Part shown: positions 10,224-17,809 of the stretch, in pieces
How the letters are laid out: each line of letters opens with the position of its first letter
How positions within the stretch are numbered: position 1 is the stretch's first letter
Assembly: GCF_023169945.1 (NCBI RefSeq)
Contig: NZ_AP025591.1
Span: forward strand, 2,564,501-2,628,500
Source: Anaeromyxobacter oryzae
GTDB taxonomy: Bacteria; Myxococcota; Myxococcia; Myxococcales; Anaeromyxobacteraceae
Reading direction: 5' to 3'
Length of the DNA: 64,000 nucleotides
Translations under genes and position numbers: made by a program
Notes under the pieces: model-generated
The model's database searches: none
Told to the model about the DNA's origin: nothing
What the model saw: only the letters and a program-made list of their open reading frames with translations

Positions 10224-10889
10224 GTGCCCGCCCCGGACTTCGACCTCGCCAGGACCCGGATCCGGATCGCGCTCGCGGCGCGTCCACCCGTGCCGCTCGA
10301 GGTCGCCGGCTTCCGTCGCGCGGCCGTGCTCGTGCCGCTCCTCGCGCGCGCCGGCGGACCCTCCCTGCTGTTCACGCGCCGCGCGCACACGGTCCCGCAC
10401 CACCGGGGAGAGATCTCGTTCCCCGGCGGGGGTCTCGAGGCGGGCGAAGGACCGATCCAGGCCGCGCTGCGCGAGGCGCGCGAGGAGGTTGGCCTGCCGC
10501 AGGAGGCCGTCGAGGTGCTCGGCGTCCTCGACGACCGCCCGAGCGTCGCCGGGTTCGTCGTGACGCCGGTCGTCGCCGCGGTGAGGACGCCGCCGCACGC
10601 GTTCGTCGCGCAGGAGGGCGAGGTGGACGAGCACTTCGAGCTGCCGCTCGCGCGCCTGCTCGAGCGCGACCTCCGCCAGGCCTCGCTCTGGGATCCGGGG
10701 CGCCTCCCCGCGCGCCTCCTCGAGGTGGTCGCCCGCGCCGCCATCCCCTTCGAGGACGTCGACGCCGCGAGCGGCCACTGGCGGGTCTGGTCGTTCCACG
10801 CCGATCCGGCGCGGGTCGTGTGGGGCCTCACCGCGCGCATCCTCGCGGATCTCCTCGATCGCGCGTTCCCGTCCCCGCCGGGCGCCTGA
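10224..10889 (+). CDS. Nudix hydrolase, CoA-pyrophosphatase (NudL) type
   Basis: 221 residues. The Nudix box spans G69-G90 (G69, E75, R83, E84, E87, E88, G90), the Mg2+-binding helix that hydrolyses a diphosphate linkage. HRGEISFPGGGLE just before it and the LFTRRAHTVPHH segment are typical of the CoA diphosphatase (YeaB/NudL) subfamily, which cleaves CoA to phosphopantetheine and adenosine 3',5'-bisphosphate. The exact substrate is inferred. GTG start. A TTAGGA hexamer at 10211-10216 lies 7 bases before it and may be a -10 element of a leaderless mRNA, although its AGGA could serve as a weak ribosome site. Divergent from ilvD. Confidence 0.87.
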   Translation: MPAPDFDLARTRIRIALAARPPVPLEVAGFRRAAVLVPLLARAGGPSLLFTRRAHTVPHHRGEISFPGGGLEAGEGPIQAALREAREEVGLPQEAVEVLGVLDDRPSVAGFVVTPVVAAVRTPPHAFVAQEGEVDEHFELPLARLLERDLRQASLWDPGRLPARLLEVVARAAIPFEDVDAASGHWRVWSFHADPARVVWGLTARILADLLDRAFPSPPGA

Positions 10890-10989
10890 CCTCCGGCGAG
10901 CGCTCGGAAGGCGATGGCGTCGGGGCTCGGCGCCGCACCGCCCTCGGCGTGCCGTCGCGCCCCTCGTCCCCCGCACTTAGATCCAGCCG

Positions 10990-12585
10990 GTGGTGCGCAC
11001 CTCGCGCCTGGCGCTCCTCGCCGCTCTCGTGGCCGCCTGCGGCAACCCCGGCTTCGATCGGCGAGGCCCGAGCGGCCGGCGCGTGGGGGAGCGGTGCAAC
11101 AGCGCCTCCGATTGCCAGCAGGGGCTCTACTGCGTCGAGCAGACCTGCGCGGCGACGCTGCCCGTGGGCGCGTGCACGACGACGGCGCAGATCGTCCTCG
11201 CCGAGCCGGTGGTCCCGGCCTCGCGGCCGGATCCGATCCCCGATCCGCCGTGCGCGCTGCCCGTCCGCTCCATCGCCCCGTCCTTCCCGGCCGCGCAGGT
11301 CCAGGACAAGGGCGCCCACCCCGTCGGCTCGGTGATCCAGTTCGAGGTGCCCGAGAAGACCACGAGCTTCAGCATCGTCTCGCAGGAGGTGGACGGGTCC
11401 GCGGTGAACGACGTGACGCTGAAGCAGGGCGGGCAGGACGTGTCGTTTCCGAACACCGTGCAGCCGACGAACCTCCTCGCCCCTGGCTCCGTCCAGTACT
11501 ACGACGACCTCGCCGCCATCCCGGCGGACCCGAGCACCCTCTTCGCGCAGTACGTCGGGTTCCAACCGTCCACCGGGGTGATGACGCTCCCGAACACCTC
11601 GCGAGCGCTCGACATCGTCCGCTCGACGGGCGGGCTCCCCGCCGGCACGTGGCAGTTCACGCTCACCGACACCGCGGCCGAGTGCAAGGTGCTCGGCTGC
11701 ACGGCCGACCACGCGAACGGCATCTACGACGTGAAGATCCTCACGCGGCCCGGCACGCTCGACGGGACCGGCACGCTCGACGCGGACGTCTACTTCGTGT
11801 CCCAGGACCCCGACCACCCCACCCTGACGGCCGCCGACGCCACCGCGGACCCCGCGACGAACGACACGGCGCGGCACTTCCAGCGCTTCGTCTCGACGCT
11901 CTCCCAGCTCTTCTCCCGAGTCGGCGTGTGTCTCGGGACCGTCCGGGTCCACGCGATGCCCGACTGGGCGCGGAGCGATTTCCACGATCTCGACATCGAC
12001 AAGTCCGACCCGTGCTCGCCGATGCCGAGGCTCTTCACCCTCGCCGCGCCGGAGAGCGGCGTCCACCTGTTCTTCGTCGACACGATCGTCACGGCGACCG
12101 CCCCGGGCGGCGGCGCGGTCATCGTCGGGATCGACGGCTCGATCCCGGGGCCGTCCGCGGTGCCAGGGACGCTGAACAGCGGCGCCGCCGTCGTGCTCGC
12201 CAACTTCGGCCTCGAGCGGACGGCCGGTGCCTGCTCCGGCCCCGCGGACGTGGCCCGCTGCGGCACCGATCAGGTCGCGTACATCGCCGCGCACGAGGCG
12301 GGCCACTGGCTCGGCCTGTACCACACGACCGAGTCGTCGGGGACGTTCTTCGACCCGCTGACCGACACCGCCTCCTGCGCCTGCGACACGTGCGCGCCCG
12401 CCGCGCAGCGCGCGCAGTGCCCGAACGGGAACGTGAAGCTCTTCTCGTCCTCTTGCAGCGGCAAGGTCGCGGGCTGCGGCGGCGCCGACAACCTCATGTT
12501 CTGGCTCGTCGACCCGGATTTCTCCACCGGCGCGCTCTCGCCCCAGCAGGGCGAGGTGATGCGCTCGAACCCGGCGGTCCACTGA
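10990..12585 (+). CDS. Secreted zinc metalloprotease lipoprotein (HEXXHXXGXXH)
   Basis: 531 residues. The N-terminus has a lipobox (ALVAAC), so it is probably membrane-anchored. A small cysteine-rich segment follows (GERCNSASDCQQGLYCVEQT), like the Dickkopf-type or disulfide-knot modules common in myxobacterial lipoproteins. The middle is beta-rich and unassigned. The metzincin zinc site H435-E436-x-x-H439-x-x-G442-x-x-H445 (HEAGHWLGLYH) is near the C-terminus, with a cysteine-rich region after it (CACDTCAPAAQRAQC), as in the pappalysin/cytophagalysin group. GTG start at 10990; a TTAGAT -10-like element at 10977-10982 leaves 7 bases, so the mRNA may be leaderless. The HEAT-like gene follows after 13 bases. 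Confidence 0.75.
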   Translation: MVRTSRLALLAALVAACGNPGFDRRGPSGRRVGERCNSASDCQQGLYCVEQTCAATLPVGACTTTAQIVLAEPVVPASRPDPIPDPPCALPVRSIAPSFPAAQVQDKGAHPVGSVIQFEVPEKTTSFSIVSQEVDGSAVNDVTLKQGGQDVSFPNTVQPTNLLAPGSVQYYDDLAAIPADPSTLFAQYVGFQPSTGVMTLPNTSRALDIVRSTGGLPAGTWQFTLTDTAAECKVLGCTADHANGIYDVKILTRPGTLDGTGTLDADVYFVSQDPDHPTLTAADATADPATNDTARHFQRFVSTLSQLFSRVGVCLGTVRVHAMPDWARSDFHDLDIDKSDPCSPMPRLFTLAAPESGVHLFFVDTIVTATAPGGGAVIVGIDGSIPGPSAVPGTLNSGAAVVLANFGLERTAGACSGPADVARCGTDQVAYIAAHEAGHWLGLYHTTESSGTFFDPLTDTASCACDTCAPAAQRAQCPNGNVKLFSSSCSGKVAGCGGADNLMFWLVDPDFSTGALSPQQGEVMRSNPAVH

Positions 12586-12598
12586 TGGAGGAGCGCCC

Positions 12599-13147
12599 GT
12601 GATCGCCCTCGCCCTCGCCCTCGCGCTCGCCCTCGCCGCCGGCCCGGCCACGACGCCGAGCCCGCCGGCGCTCTCGCCGGACACGCGCGAGGCGGCGATC
12701 CAGAGCTACCTCGGCGCGATCGACCGGCCGGTGACGGACGAGGCCTGGCGCTCCCTGGGGCCGGACGCGATCCCGACGCTGGCGCGCGTCGCCGAGGATC
12801 CCGGCGAGTTCCCGACCCGCCGGGCCCTCGCGCTCCAGGGCCTCGCCGCGCTCGGCGGCGATCGCGCGGAGGCCGTCCACCTCGCACAGCTGCACGCCCC
12901 GGGCGCACCCCGCATCGTGCGGCACGGCGCGATCCGCGGGCTCGGCCGGCTCCTCCCCGCCGACCGGCTCGCCCGCGAGGTGAAGCCGCTGCTCGCGGAC
13001 GGAGACCCCGGTGCGCGCGCCACCGCCGCCGAGGTGCTCGCCGCCGGCGCCCCGGGCGCGTGCGACGCGATCCGCGCGCAGGCGGGGAAGGAAGGCGGCG
13101 CCACGCGGGCGCGGTTCGGGAAGGCGCTCGAGCGCTGCAGCCGGTGA
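12599..13147 (+). CDS. Secreted HEAT-like repeat protein
   Basis: 182 residues. A signal peptide is encoded largely by a hexamer repeat (residues 3-12 alternate Leu and Ala), with cleavage probable near GPATT. The rest forms short paired helices of HEAT/armadillo type (ALALQGLAALGG; RHGAIRGLGRLLPA; ARATAAEVLAAG), a scaffold for protein contacts. One cysteine pair is near the C-terminus. GTG start chosen because it gives a clean signal peptide 13 bases after the metalloprotease stop; the two genes may be co-transcribed. No enzymatic motif is present and the function is unknown. Confidence 0.7.
   Translation: MIALALALALALAAGPATTPSPPALSPDTREAAIQSYLGAIDRPVTDEAWRSLGPDAIPTLARVAEDPGEFPTRRALALQGLAALGGDRAEAVHLAQLHAPGAPRIVRHGAIRGLGRLLPADRLAREVKPLLADGDPGARATAAEVLAAGAPGACDAIRAQAGKEGGATRARFGKALERCSR
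12605..12634 (+). repeat. GCCCTC hexanucleotide repeat in a signal peptide
   Basis: Five units of GCCCTC (the fourth reads GCGCTC), encoding Ala-Leu pairs in the hydrophobic core of the signal peptide. Slippage would add or remove two residues without a frameshift, changing export strength rather than switching the gene off. Confidence 0.6.
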
Positions 13148-13213
13148 GGGCCGAGGCCTCCGGGAGAGGCGCCGGGCTTCCCGCGAGGAGCGAGACATCG
13201 CGGACCGAAGCCT

Positions 13214-13249
13214 TTGGCCTGTCAGCCCGGGCCCTGTAGCCTGTAGCCT
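13214..13249 (+). promoter_or_regulatory. Candidate promoter of the Sel1-repeat gene
   Basis: TTGGCC at 13214-13219, a 17-base spacer, then TAGCCT at 13237-13242. The hexamer is repeated at once (TAGCCT, 13244-13249), 6 bases before the GTG at 13256. With the second copy as -10 the transcript would start on or next to the start codon. Confidence 0.4.
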
Positions 13250-13255
13250 TCGATC

Positions 13256-14374
13256 GTGCTCGCCGCGTTCGCCGTCTCCCTCGTGCTCGTCGCCGCGCCC
13301 GCCCCGCCCGCCTCGGCCTGCGACGCGCACGCGCGGCTGCTGCCGCGCGCGCCCGCCCCCGCCGGCGGGGCGCCGGGCTGCGCCCACGCGCTCGCCGAGG
13401 TCTGCGACGCCGGCTCTCCGCGCGCGTGCGAGGCGCTCGGCGAGGCGCTCGAGGGGACGGAGGGGCTTCCGGCCGATCCCGCCCGCGCCCGGGCGCTCCA
13501 CGCCCGGGCGTGCCGTGCCGGGCTCGGCGATGCCTGCGGGCGGCTCGCGGCGCTCCTCCTCGCCGGCGGCGACCCCGCCGGCGCTGCCGCTGCGCGCGAG
13601 GACGGCTGCGCGCTCGGTGCGCCCCGCGCGTGCGCCGCCCTCGCGGGCACGGTGGCGGACCCCGCGCGCGCGGCGGCGCTCCGCGAGCGCGCCTGCGATC
13701 TCGGCGACGGAGCCGCCTGCCTCGCGGTCGCGCGCGGCGACGCGGCGCGCGGGCCGGCGCTCCTCGAGCGCGCGTGTCGCCTCGGCGAGGGCGACGCCTG
13801 CGCCGAGCGCGCGGATCGCGGCGCTCCGGACGCCGCCCGGACCTGGCTGGAGCGCGGCTGCGCGGCCGAGAGCGAGGCCGCGTGCGCGCGGCTCGGGATC
13901 GCGCTGCTCGCGGACCGCGGGGGCGGCGCAGGCCGTGGGGCGGACCTGCTCCGCGGCCACTGCGCCGCGCTCGGCCCCGCGGCCTGCCTCGACGCCGCTT
14001 CGCGCTGGCTCGGCGGGCCGTCGGCGGTCATCGACGACGCGAGCGCGCCGGCGCTCGTCGAGGCCGCCTGCGACCGCGGCGTCCTCGACGCGTGCGCGCG
14101 CCTCGGGCGGCTCGTCCAGGAAGGCCGCGAGGTCCCCGGGGACGGGAGGCGCGCCGCCGCGCTCTACGCACGTGCGTGCGACGGCGGCGTCGCGAGGGCC
14201 TGCGCCGATCTCGGGGTCCTCCACCGGTTCGGCGCCGGCGTGCCCCGCGACGAGGGCCGCGCGGGGGCGCTGCTCGATCGGGCCTGCCGGCTCGGGCTGG
14301 ACGAGGGCTGCTTCCTCCGCGACGACCCGGTCCGTCCCTCGGACGCCGCGGCCGGCGGCAGCCCGTCACGATGA
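13256..14374 (+). CDS. Secreted cysteine-rich Sel1-repeat protein
   Basis: 372 residues. Signal peptide about 1-21 (cleaved after ASA). The mature part is a run of Sel1-like/TPR helical hairpins of about 30-36 residues, each with paired cysteines (ARACRAGLGDACGRLAALL; ERACDLGDGAACLAVA; ERACRLGEGDACAERA). This is the pattern of Helicobacter Hcp proteins, where each repeat is stapled by a disulfide. Such proteins act as periplasmic or secreted protein-binding scaffolds. The final two repeats are the most regular. No catalytic motif. The GTG start has no Shine-Dalgarno; a promoter-like pair of hexamers abuts it. The partner is unknown. Confidence 0.78.
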   Translation: MLAAFAVSLVLVAAPAPPASACDAHARLLPRAPAPAGGAPGCAHALAEVCDAGSPRACEALGEALEGTEGLPADPARARALHARACRAGLGDACGRLAALLLAGGDPAGAAAAREDGCALGAPRACAALAGTVADPARAAALRERACDLGDGAACLAVARGDAARGPALLERACRLGEGDACAERADRGAPDAARTWLERGCAAESEAACARLGIALLADRGGGAGRGADLLRGHCAALGPAACLDAASRWLGGPSAVIDDASAPALVEAACDRGVLDACARLGRLVQEGREVPGDGRRAAALYARACDGGVARACADLGVLHRFGAGVPRDEGRAGALLDRACRLGLDEGCFLRDDPVRPSDAAAGGSPSR

Positions 14375-14510
14375 GATGGAGCGCGGGCAGGCGGCCGCTC
14401 CTCCGGAGGGGCCGCACCGCTCGTGAGGCGACGCCCGCGTTGCCCGCGCCCGCGGCCGGGCGGTAGCATCGCGCTCCACACGCAGAGGACGACCGGCGAG
14501 AGGGCACGAC

Positions 14511-15230
14511 ATGATCGGTGATCACATCCGGGCACGGAAGGGCGGTCGCTGGAGCCACGGGATCGACTGCGGCGACGAGACGATCATCCACCTCGACGAC
14601 GACCCCGGGGTGCCGGCGGCGGACCGCGTGAAGCGGAGCTACCGCCCGGAGTTCGTCGCGGGCGCGGAGGCGGTCGAGGTGGTGACCCACCGCGAGCGCA
14701 CGTTCCCGCCGCGGCAGGTCGTCGCCCGCGCGTACAGCCCGCGCCAGGATCCCGCGCGCGCGTCGATGTTCAAGGACTCGGAGGCGTTCGCAGCGTGGTG
14801 CAAGACCGGGCGCGTGCTCGACGCCCCGCGCAACGTCGCGCTCGAGGTCCCGGGCATCGCGCCCGCGCCGGCCCCGGCGCCGCGCACGAACGGCAGCGAC
14901 GGCGCGGCCAGCGCCGCGCCCGCGGTGACCGTCGCGGCGGCGACCGCGAAGCCGTCGCCCAGGAAGGTGGCCGCGAAGGCGACTGCCGCGAAGGCCGCGC
15001 CGAGGCCGGCGGCAGCGAAGGCGAAGGCGAAGGTCGCGAAGGCTCCGGCGAAGGCAGCCGCCGCGCGGAAGAAGCCGGCCGGAGCGAAGGCGACGAAGAA
15101 GGTGGCGGCGGCGCCGAAGGCGTCCGGAGCGAAGCGGAAGGCCGCCAGCCGGAAGCCGGCGGCGCGCCCGGCGCCGCGGAAAGCGCGGAAAGGCACGAGC
15201 GCCAAGCCTGCGCGGCGGGCGAAGCGCTAG
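14511..15230 (+). CDS. LRAT-like domain fused to a histone-H1-like Lys/Ala/Pro tail
   Basis: 239 residues in two parts. Residues 1-105 look like a lecithin retinol acyltransferase (NlpC/P60 superfamily) domain: GDHIRARKG at the start, H16 and H27 in the usual spacing (WSHGIDCGDETIIHL), and FAAWCKTGR at 93-101. In active members the segment just before this reads NCEHF, with the catalytic cysteine. Here it reads DSEAF, so the nucleophile position is S90 and the following His is A92. The domain is probably not an acyltransferase. Residues about 130-239 are a basic AK/PAK/KK-rich tail like eukaryotic H1 and bacterial H1-like proteins, suggesting binding to DNA or another polyanion. There is no signal peptide. 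A TAGCAT element lies at 14465-14470. Function unknown. Confidence 0.75.
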   Translation: MIGDHIRARKGGRWSHGIDCGDETIIHLDDDPGVPAADRVKRSYRPEFVAGAEAVEVVTHRERTFPPRQVVARAYSPRQDPARASMFKDSEAFAAWCKTGRVLDAPRNVALEVPGIAPAPAPAPRTNGSDGAASAAPAVTVAAATAKPSPRKVAAKATAAKAAPRPAAAKAKAKVAKAPAKAAAARKKPAGAKATKKVAAAPKASGAKRKAASRKPAARPAPRKARKGTSAKPARRAKR

Positions 15231-15260
15231 CCCGATACCGCCGGCGCGGAGAGGGCCGCG

Positions 15261-15467
15261 CTACGGCGCTCGCGGCGCCTGCGCGCCGTCCTGCGGAGAC
15301 GCCTGCGCGAACACCGCCCGCGGATCCGGCACCTGCTCCATGATCGCGATGCCGATCGCGCAGGCGAGGAACACCGCCAGTGCGAGCATCCACGGGCGGA
15401 ACTCGAGCAGATCCTTCGGGCTCACCGGCGGGATCCGGGGCGGCCGCTGCTCGTTCCGCTGCATCAT
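15261..15467 (-). CDS. Small single-pass membrane protein
   Basis: 68 residues from the ATG at 15467: a short proline-rich cytoplasmic start (RPPRIPPVSPKDLLEFRPWM), one transmembrane helix (about 26-44, LALAVFLACAIGIAIM), and a polar tail rich in Ala, Pro and Gln. ACGGGGC just upstream is a passable ribosome site. A TTG at 15503 would add 12 residues but lies against the stem of a hairpin. I recognise no family. It converges on the LRAT-like gene with a 30-base gap. Confidence 0.5.
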   Translation of the reverse strand: MMQRNEQRPPRIPPVSPKDLLEFRPWMLALAVFLACAIGIAIMEQVPDPRAVFAQASPQDGAQAPRAP

Positions 15468-15503
15468 GCCCCGTAAGTAGACCGCGATCTGCGCAGGATG
15501 CAA

Positions 15504-15538
15504 CCCCTTCCGCCCGATCCGGGACGGGGCGGAAGGGG
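15504..15538. terminator. Strong hairpin between two minus-strand genes
   Basis: 12-bp perfect arms CCCCTTCCGCCC (15504-15515) and GGGCGGAAGGGG (15527-15538), loop of 11. It lies past the end of the 190-residue secreted protein gene and before the small membrane protein. There is no T-run. It is probably a terminator or transcript-end stabiliser. Confidence 0.45.
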
Positions 15539-15570
15539 CCCCGAGCGGGGGGGAACCCGGGACAATCTCA

Positions 15571-15587
15571 CGGGGGCTGCGCCCCCG
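15571..15587. repeat. Second short hairpin in the same gap
   Basis: CGGGGGC and GCCCCCG around TGC, 15 bases past the stop of the 190-residue gene on the minus strand. Together with the larger hairpin at 15504-15538 it may form a two-part terminator. Confidence 0.35.
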
Positions 15588-15602
15588 CCCCGCTCGCCGG
15601 GT

Positions 15603-16175
15603 CTACCGGGGCGCGCCGAACGGAGCGCCGCCGTCCTGGCGCAGCTCGCGACGATCCTCGCGCAGCTCGCGCCGGTCCTGGGCGAGCTCGCCCCGGGCGA
15701 GGTCGACGAGCTCGGCGATGAGGATGCCCCGGCGCTCGACCGCGGGGCGACCGAACCGGCCCCGGAGACCGCGCAGCTCGTCCCCGATCGCGGCGCGCCG
15801 CTCGGCGACGCGGCGCTCGATCGCGAGATCGCGGCGGTCGTCGCGCGCGTCGTGGCGGTCACCTTCCTGCCGGTCGCGCCGGAACTCGTCGCGATCGCGC
15901 GCCGCCTCGACACGGGTCTCGTGGCGCTCGGCCCGGAGCTCGCGCGCGAGCGCCTCGTCGACGGCGGCGATCTCGCGGCGGTCGCCGCGGCGGCGCGCGG
16001 CGTCGAAGCGCGCCTGCAGCCCCTCGAGGCGGGCGAGATCGCGCCGGTCGTCGGCGCGCTCGCGCCGGTCCTGGCGGAGCTCGTGGCGGTCCTCGGCGCG
16101 ATCGCGGGCGGTCTGCGCGCTCGCCGCGGCAGGGAGCGCGAGCGCGGCGGCGAGGACGAGCGGGAGGCGGTTCAT
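15603..16175 (-). CDS. Secreted highly charged helical protein (Asp/Arg/Glu-rich)
   Basis: 190 residues. Signal peptide about 1-20 (cleaved after ASA, before QTARD). The mature chain is almost entirely charged helix with degenerate repeats of the form DRRELRxDRREL at both ends (RHELRQDRRERADDRRD; RRELREDRRELRQD), and no cysteine. It should form a long single helix or coiled coil in the periplasm. Shine-Dalgarno AGGAGA precedes the ATG at 16175. Similar charged periplasmic helices include metal- or stress-binding chaperones of the Spy/CpxP kind, but no LTxxQ motif is seen, so I assign no function. Divergent from the transporter genes. Confidence 0.7.
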   Translation of the reverse strand: MNRLPLVLAAALALPAAASAQTARDRAEDRHELRQDRRERADDRRDLARLEGLQARFDAARRRGDRREIAAVDEALARELRAERHETRVEAARDRDEFRRDRQEGDRHDARDDRRDLAIERRVAERRAAIGDELRGLRGRFGRPAVERRGILIAELVDLARGELAQDRRELREDRRELRQDGGAPFGAPR

Positions 16176-16306
16176 GATGGGTTCTCCTGGGGTGTCGAGT
16201 TCGTTCCTCGTGAAGGCTGACGTGCGGCCAGGGACGCGTATTCTCCGCGGGCCGCCGAAAGGCGCAGGCCCGGCGCACGGGCGCCCCGTCGGTTAAGGTA
16301 GCGCGG

Positions 16307-17809
16307 ATGCGAACGCCGGAGACAGGAGGCGCGGTGGGAGGAACGCCCACCGCGGAGCCCCTCCCCCCCGCGCTCGAGCTCGAGGGAGCCACCGTCGACT
16401 ACCGGGCGGCGCGCGCCCTCGCCGGCGTGCGGCTCGCGATCCGATCCGGCGAGCGGGTCGCCATCATCGGCCCCTCCGGCGCTGGCAAGTCCACCCTCCT
16501 CCGGCTCGCGAACACCTCCCTGTTCCCCACCGCCGGGGTGGCGCGAGTGCTCGGGGAGGACCCCGCGACGCTCGGCGCAGGGCGGCTTCGCGCGCTCCGC
16601 GCCCGCGTCGGGACGATCTGGCAGCAGCTCCACCTCGTCGCGCAGGCGAGCGTCCTCGAGAACGTCCGGATGGGCCGGGTCGGCTCGTCGACCCTCGCAG
16701 CCCTCGCCCTCGGGGGCGCGAGCGGCGCGGAGCGCGCCCGCGTCGCCGCGGTGCTCGCCCGGGTCGGGCTCGAGCACAAGCTGGACGAGCGGCTCGAGCG
16801 GCTCTCCGGCGGCGAGCAGCAGCGCGTCGCGGTCGCGCGCGTGCTGCACCAGTCTCCCGACCTGCTCCTCGCGGACGAGCCGCTCGCCTCGGTGGATCCG
16901 GCCCGCGCGGCCGAGGTGCTCCGGCTCCTCGTCTCCGCCGCAGAGGGGCGGACGCTCGTGGTCTCGACGCACCTCCTCGAGCCCGTCCTGCCGTTCTTCC
17001 CGCGCGTCGTCGGCCTCCGCGCCGGCGAGGTGCTCTTCGATCTCCCCCGCGAGCGCGTCGGCGCGGCCGACCTCGCCCGCCTGTACCAGCCGCTCGGCGC
17101 GACGCCCTCCGGCGAGCGGATCGCGACCACGCCGCTCCCGGCGCTCCGCGGCTCGAGCGGGCCGCCGCTCCGCGTCGCCGCCTCGACCCTCCCCGGCGAC
17201 CACCTCCTCCCGCGCGTGCTCCCCGCGCTCCGCGCCGCGCACCCCGACGTCTGCGTGCACCTGTCGGTGTCGGACACCGGCGCGGCGCTGGACGCGCTCC
17301 TCGGCGGCGACGCCGAGGTCGCGCTCGTCGGCGCGCGCGACCTCCACCCGGATCTCGTGTTCGAGGACGTCCTCGAGGACGAGATCGTGCTCCTCGCCGC
17401 ACCGGCGCTCGGAGGCCTGGGGCTCGGTGCGGCGCCGCTCCCCGCGTCCGACCTCGCGCGCCTGCCGCGGGTGGACCGCGAGCGCGGCTCCGCCACGCGC
17501 CGGATCGTGGAGGCCCAGCTCGCCGAGATGGGCAGCCCGCTCGACCCGGCGGCGCAGGTCGCCGAGGCGGGCAGCCCGGCGGCGCTCCTCGGCGCGATCG
17601 CGGCGGGCCTCGGCGTCGGCTTCGCGTCCCGCCTCTCCGCCGCGGCCGACCTCGCCGCCGGCCGGGTGCGAGAGGTCCCCGTCGAGCGGCTGCGGATCCC
17701 GCGCCGCGTGTACGCGGCGGTCCGGCGCGATCGCCCGCTGCCCGAAACGGCGCGGGCGCTGCTCGATCTCGTCCGCGCCGAGGCGGCGCGGGCCCGGGGC
17801 CCGGCGTGA
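16307..17809 (+). CDS. ABC transporter ATPase (PhnC-like) fused to a LysR-type effector-binding domain
   Basis: 500 residues. The N-terminal ATPase (about 22-275) has Walker A GPSGAGKST, Q-loop TIWQQ, signature LSGGEQQ, Walker B LLLADEP and H-loop VSTH. The order and the NVRMGRVGSSTLAAL segment resemble phosphonate PhnC. Residues about 283-495 match the LysR substrate-binding (PBP2) fold: LRVAASTLPGDHLLPRVLPA, LLGGDAEVALVGA, EDVLEDEIVLLAAP and GLGVGFASRL. There is no helix-turn-helix, so this is a ligand sensor, not a transcription factor. I infer substrate-dependent control of import, as the C-terminal domain of MetN does. It overlaps the permease in GTGA. TTAAGG at 16293-16298 precedes the ATG by 8 bases. 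Confidence 0.82.
   Translation: MRTPETGGAVGGTPTAEPLPPALELEGATVDYRAARALAGVRLAIRSGERVAIIGPSGAGKSTLLRLANTSLFPTAGVARVLGEDPATLGAGRLRALRARVGTIWQQLHLVAQASVLENVRMGRVGSSTLAALALGGASGAERARVAAVLARVGLEHKLDERLERLSGGEQQRVAVARVLHQSPDLLLADEPLASVDPARAAEVLRLLVSAAEGRTLVVSTHLLEPVLPFFPRVVGLRAGEVLFDLPRERVGAADLARLYQPLGATPSGERIATTPLPALRGSSGPPLRVAASTLPGDHLLPRVLPALRAAHPDVCVHLSVSDTGAALDALLGGDAEVALVGARDLHPDLVFEDVLEDEIVLLAAPALGGLGLGAAPLPASDLARLPRVDRERGSATRRIVEAQLAEMGSPLDPAAQVAEAGSPAALLGAIAAGLGVGFASRLSAAADLAAGRVREVPVERLRIPRRVYAAVRRDRPLPETARALLDLVRAEAARARGPA

Noticed and set aside
5100..10976. Very long minus-strand open frame (1958 codons)
   Set aside because: Arg/Pro/Gly-rich low-complexity translation lying antisense to the kinase, methyltransferase and Nudix genes, and in another minus-strand frame across ilvD. 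Long accidental frames are expected at this GC content.
14511..15230. Plain histone-like or AlgP-type protein
   Set aside because: Only the C-terminal half is H1-like. The first 105 residues form an LRAT-type domain with conserved His pair and the AWCKTGR block.
16307..17809. LysR transcription factor
   Set aside because: The N-terminal half is an ABC ATPase; there is no winged helix-turn-helix. Only the effector-binding domain is LysR-like.
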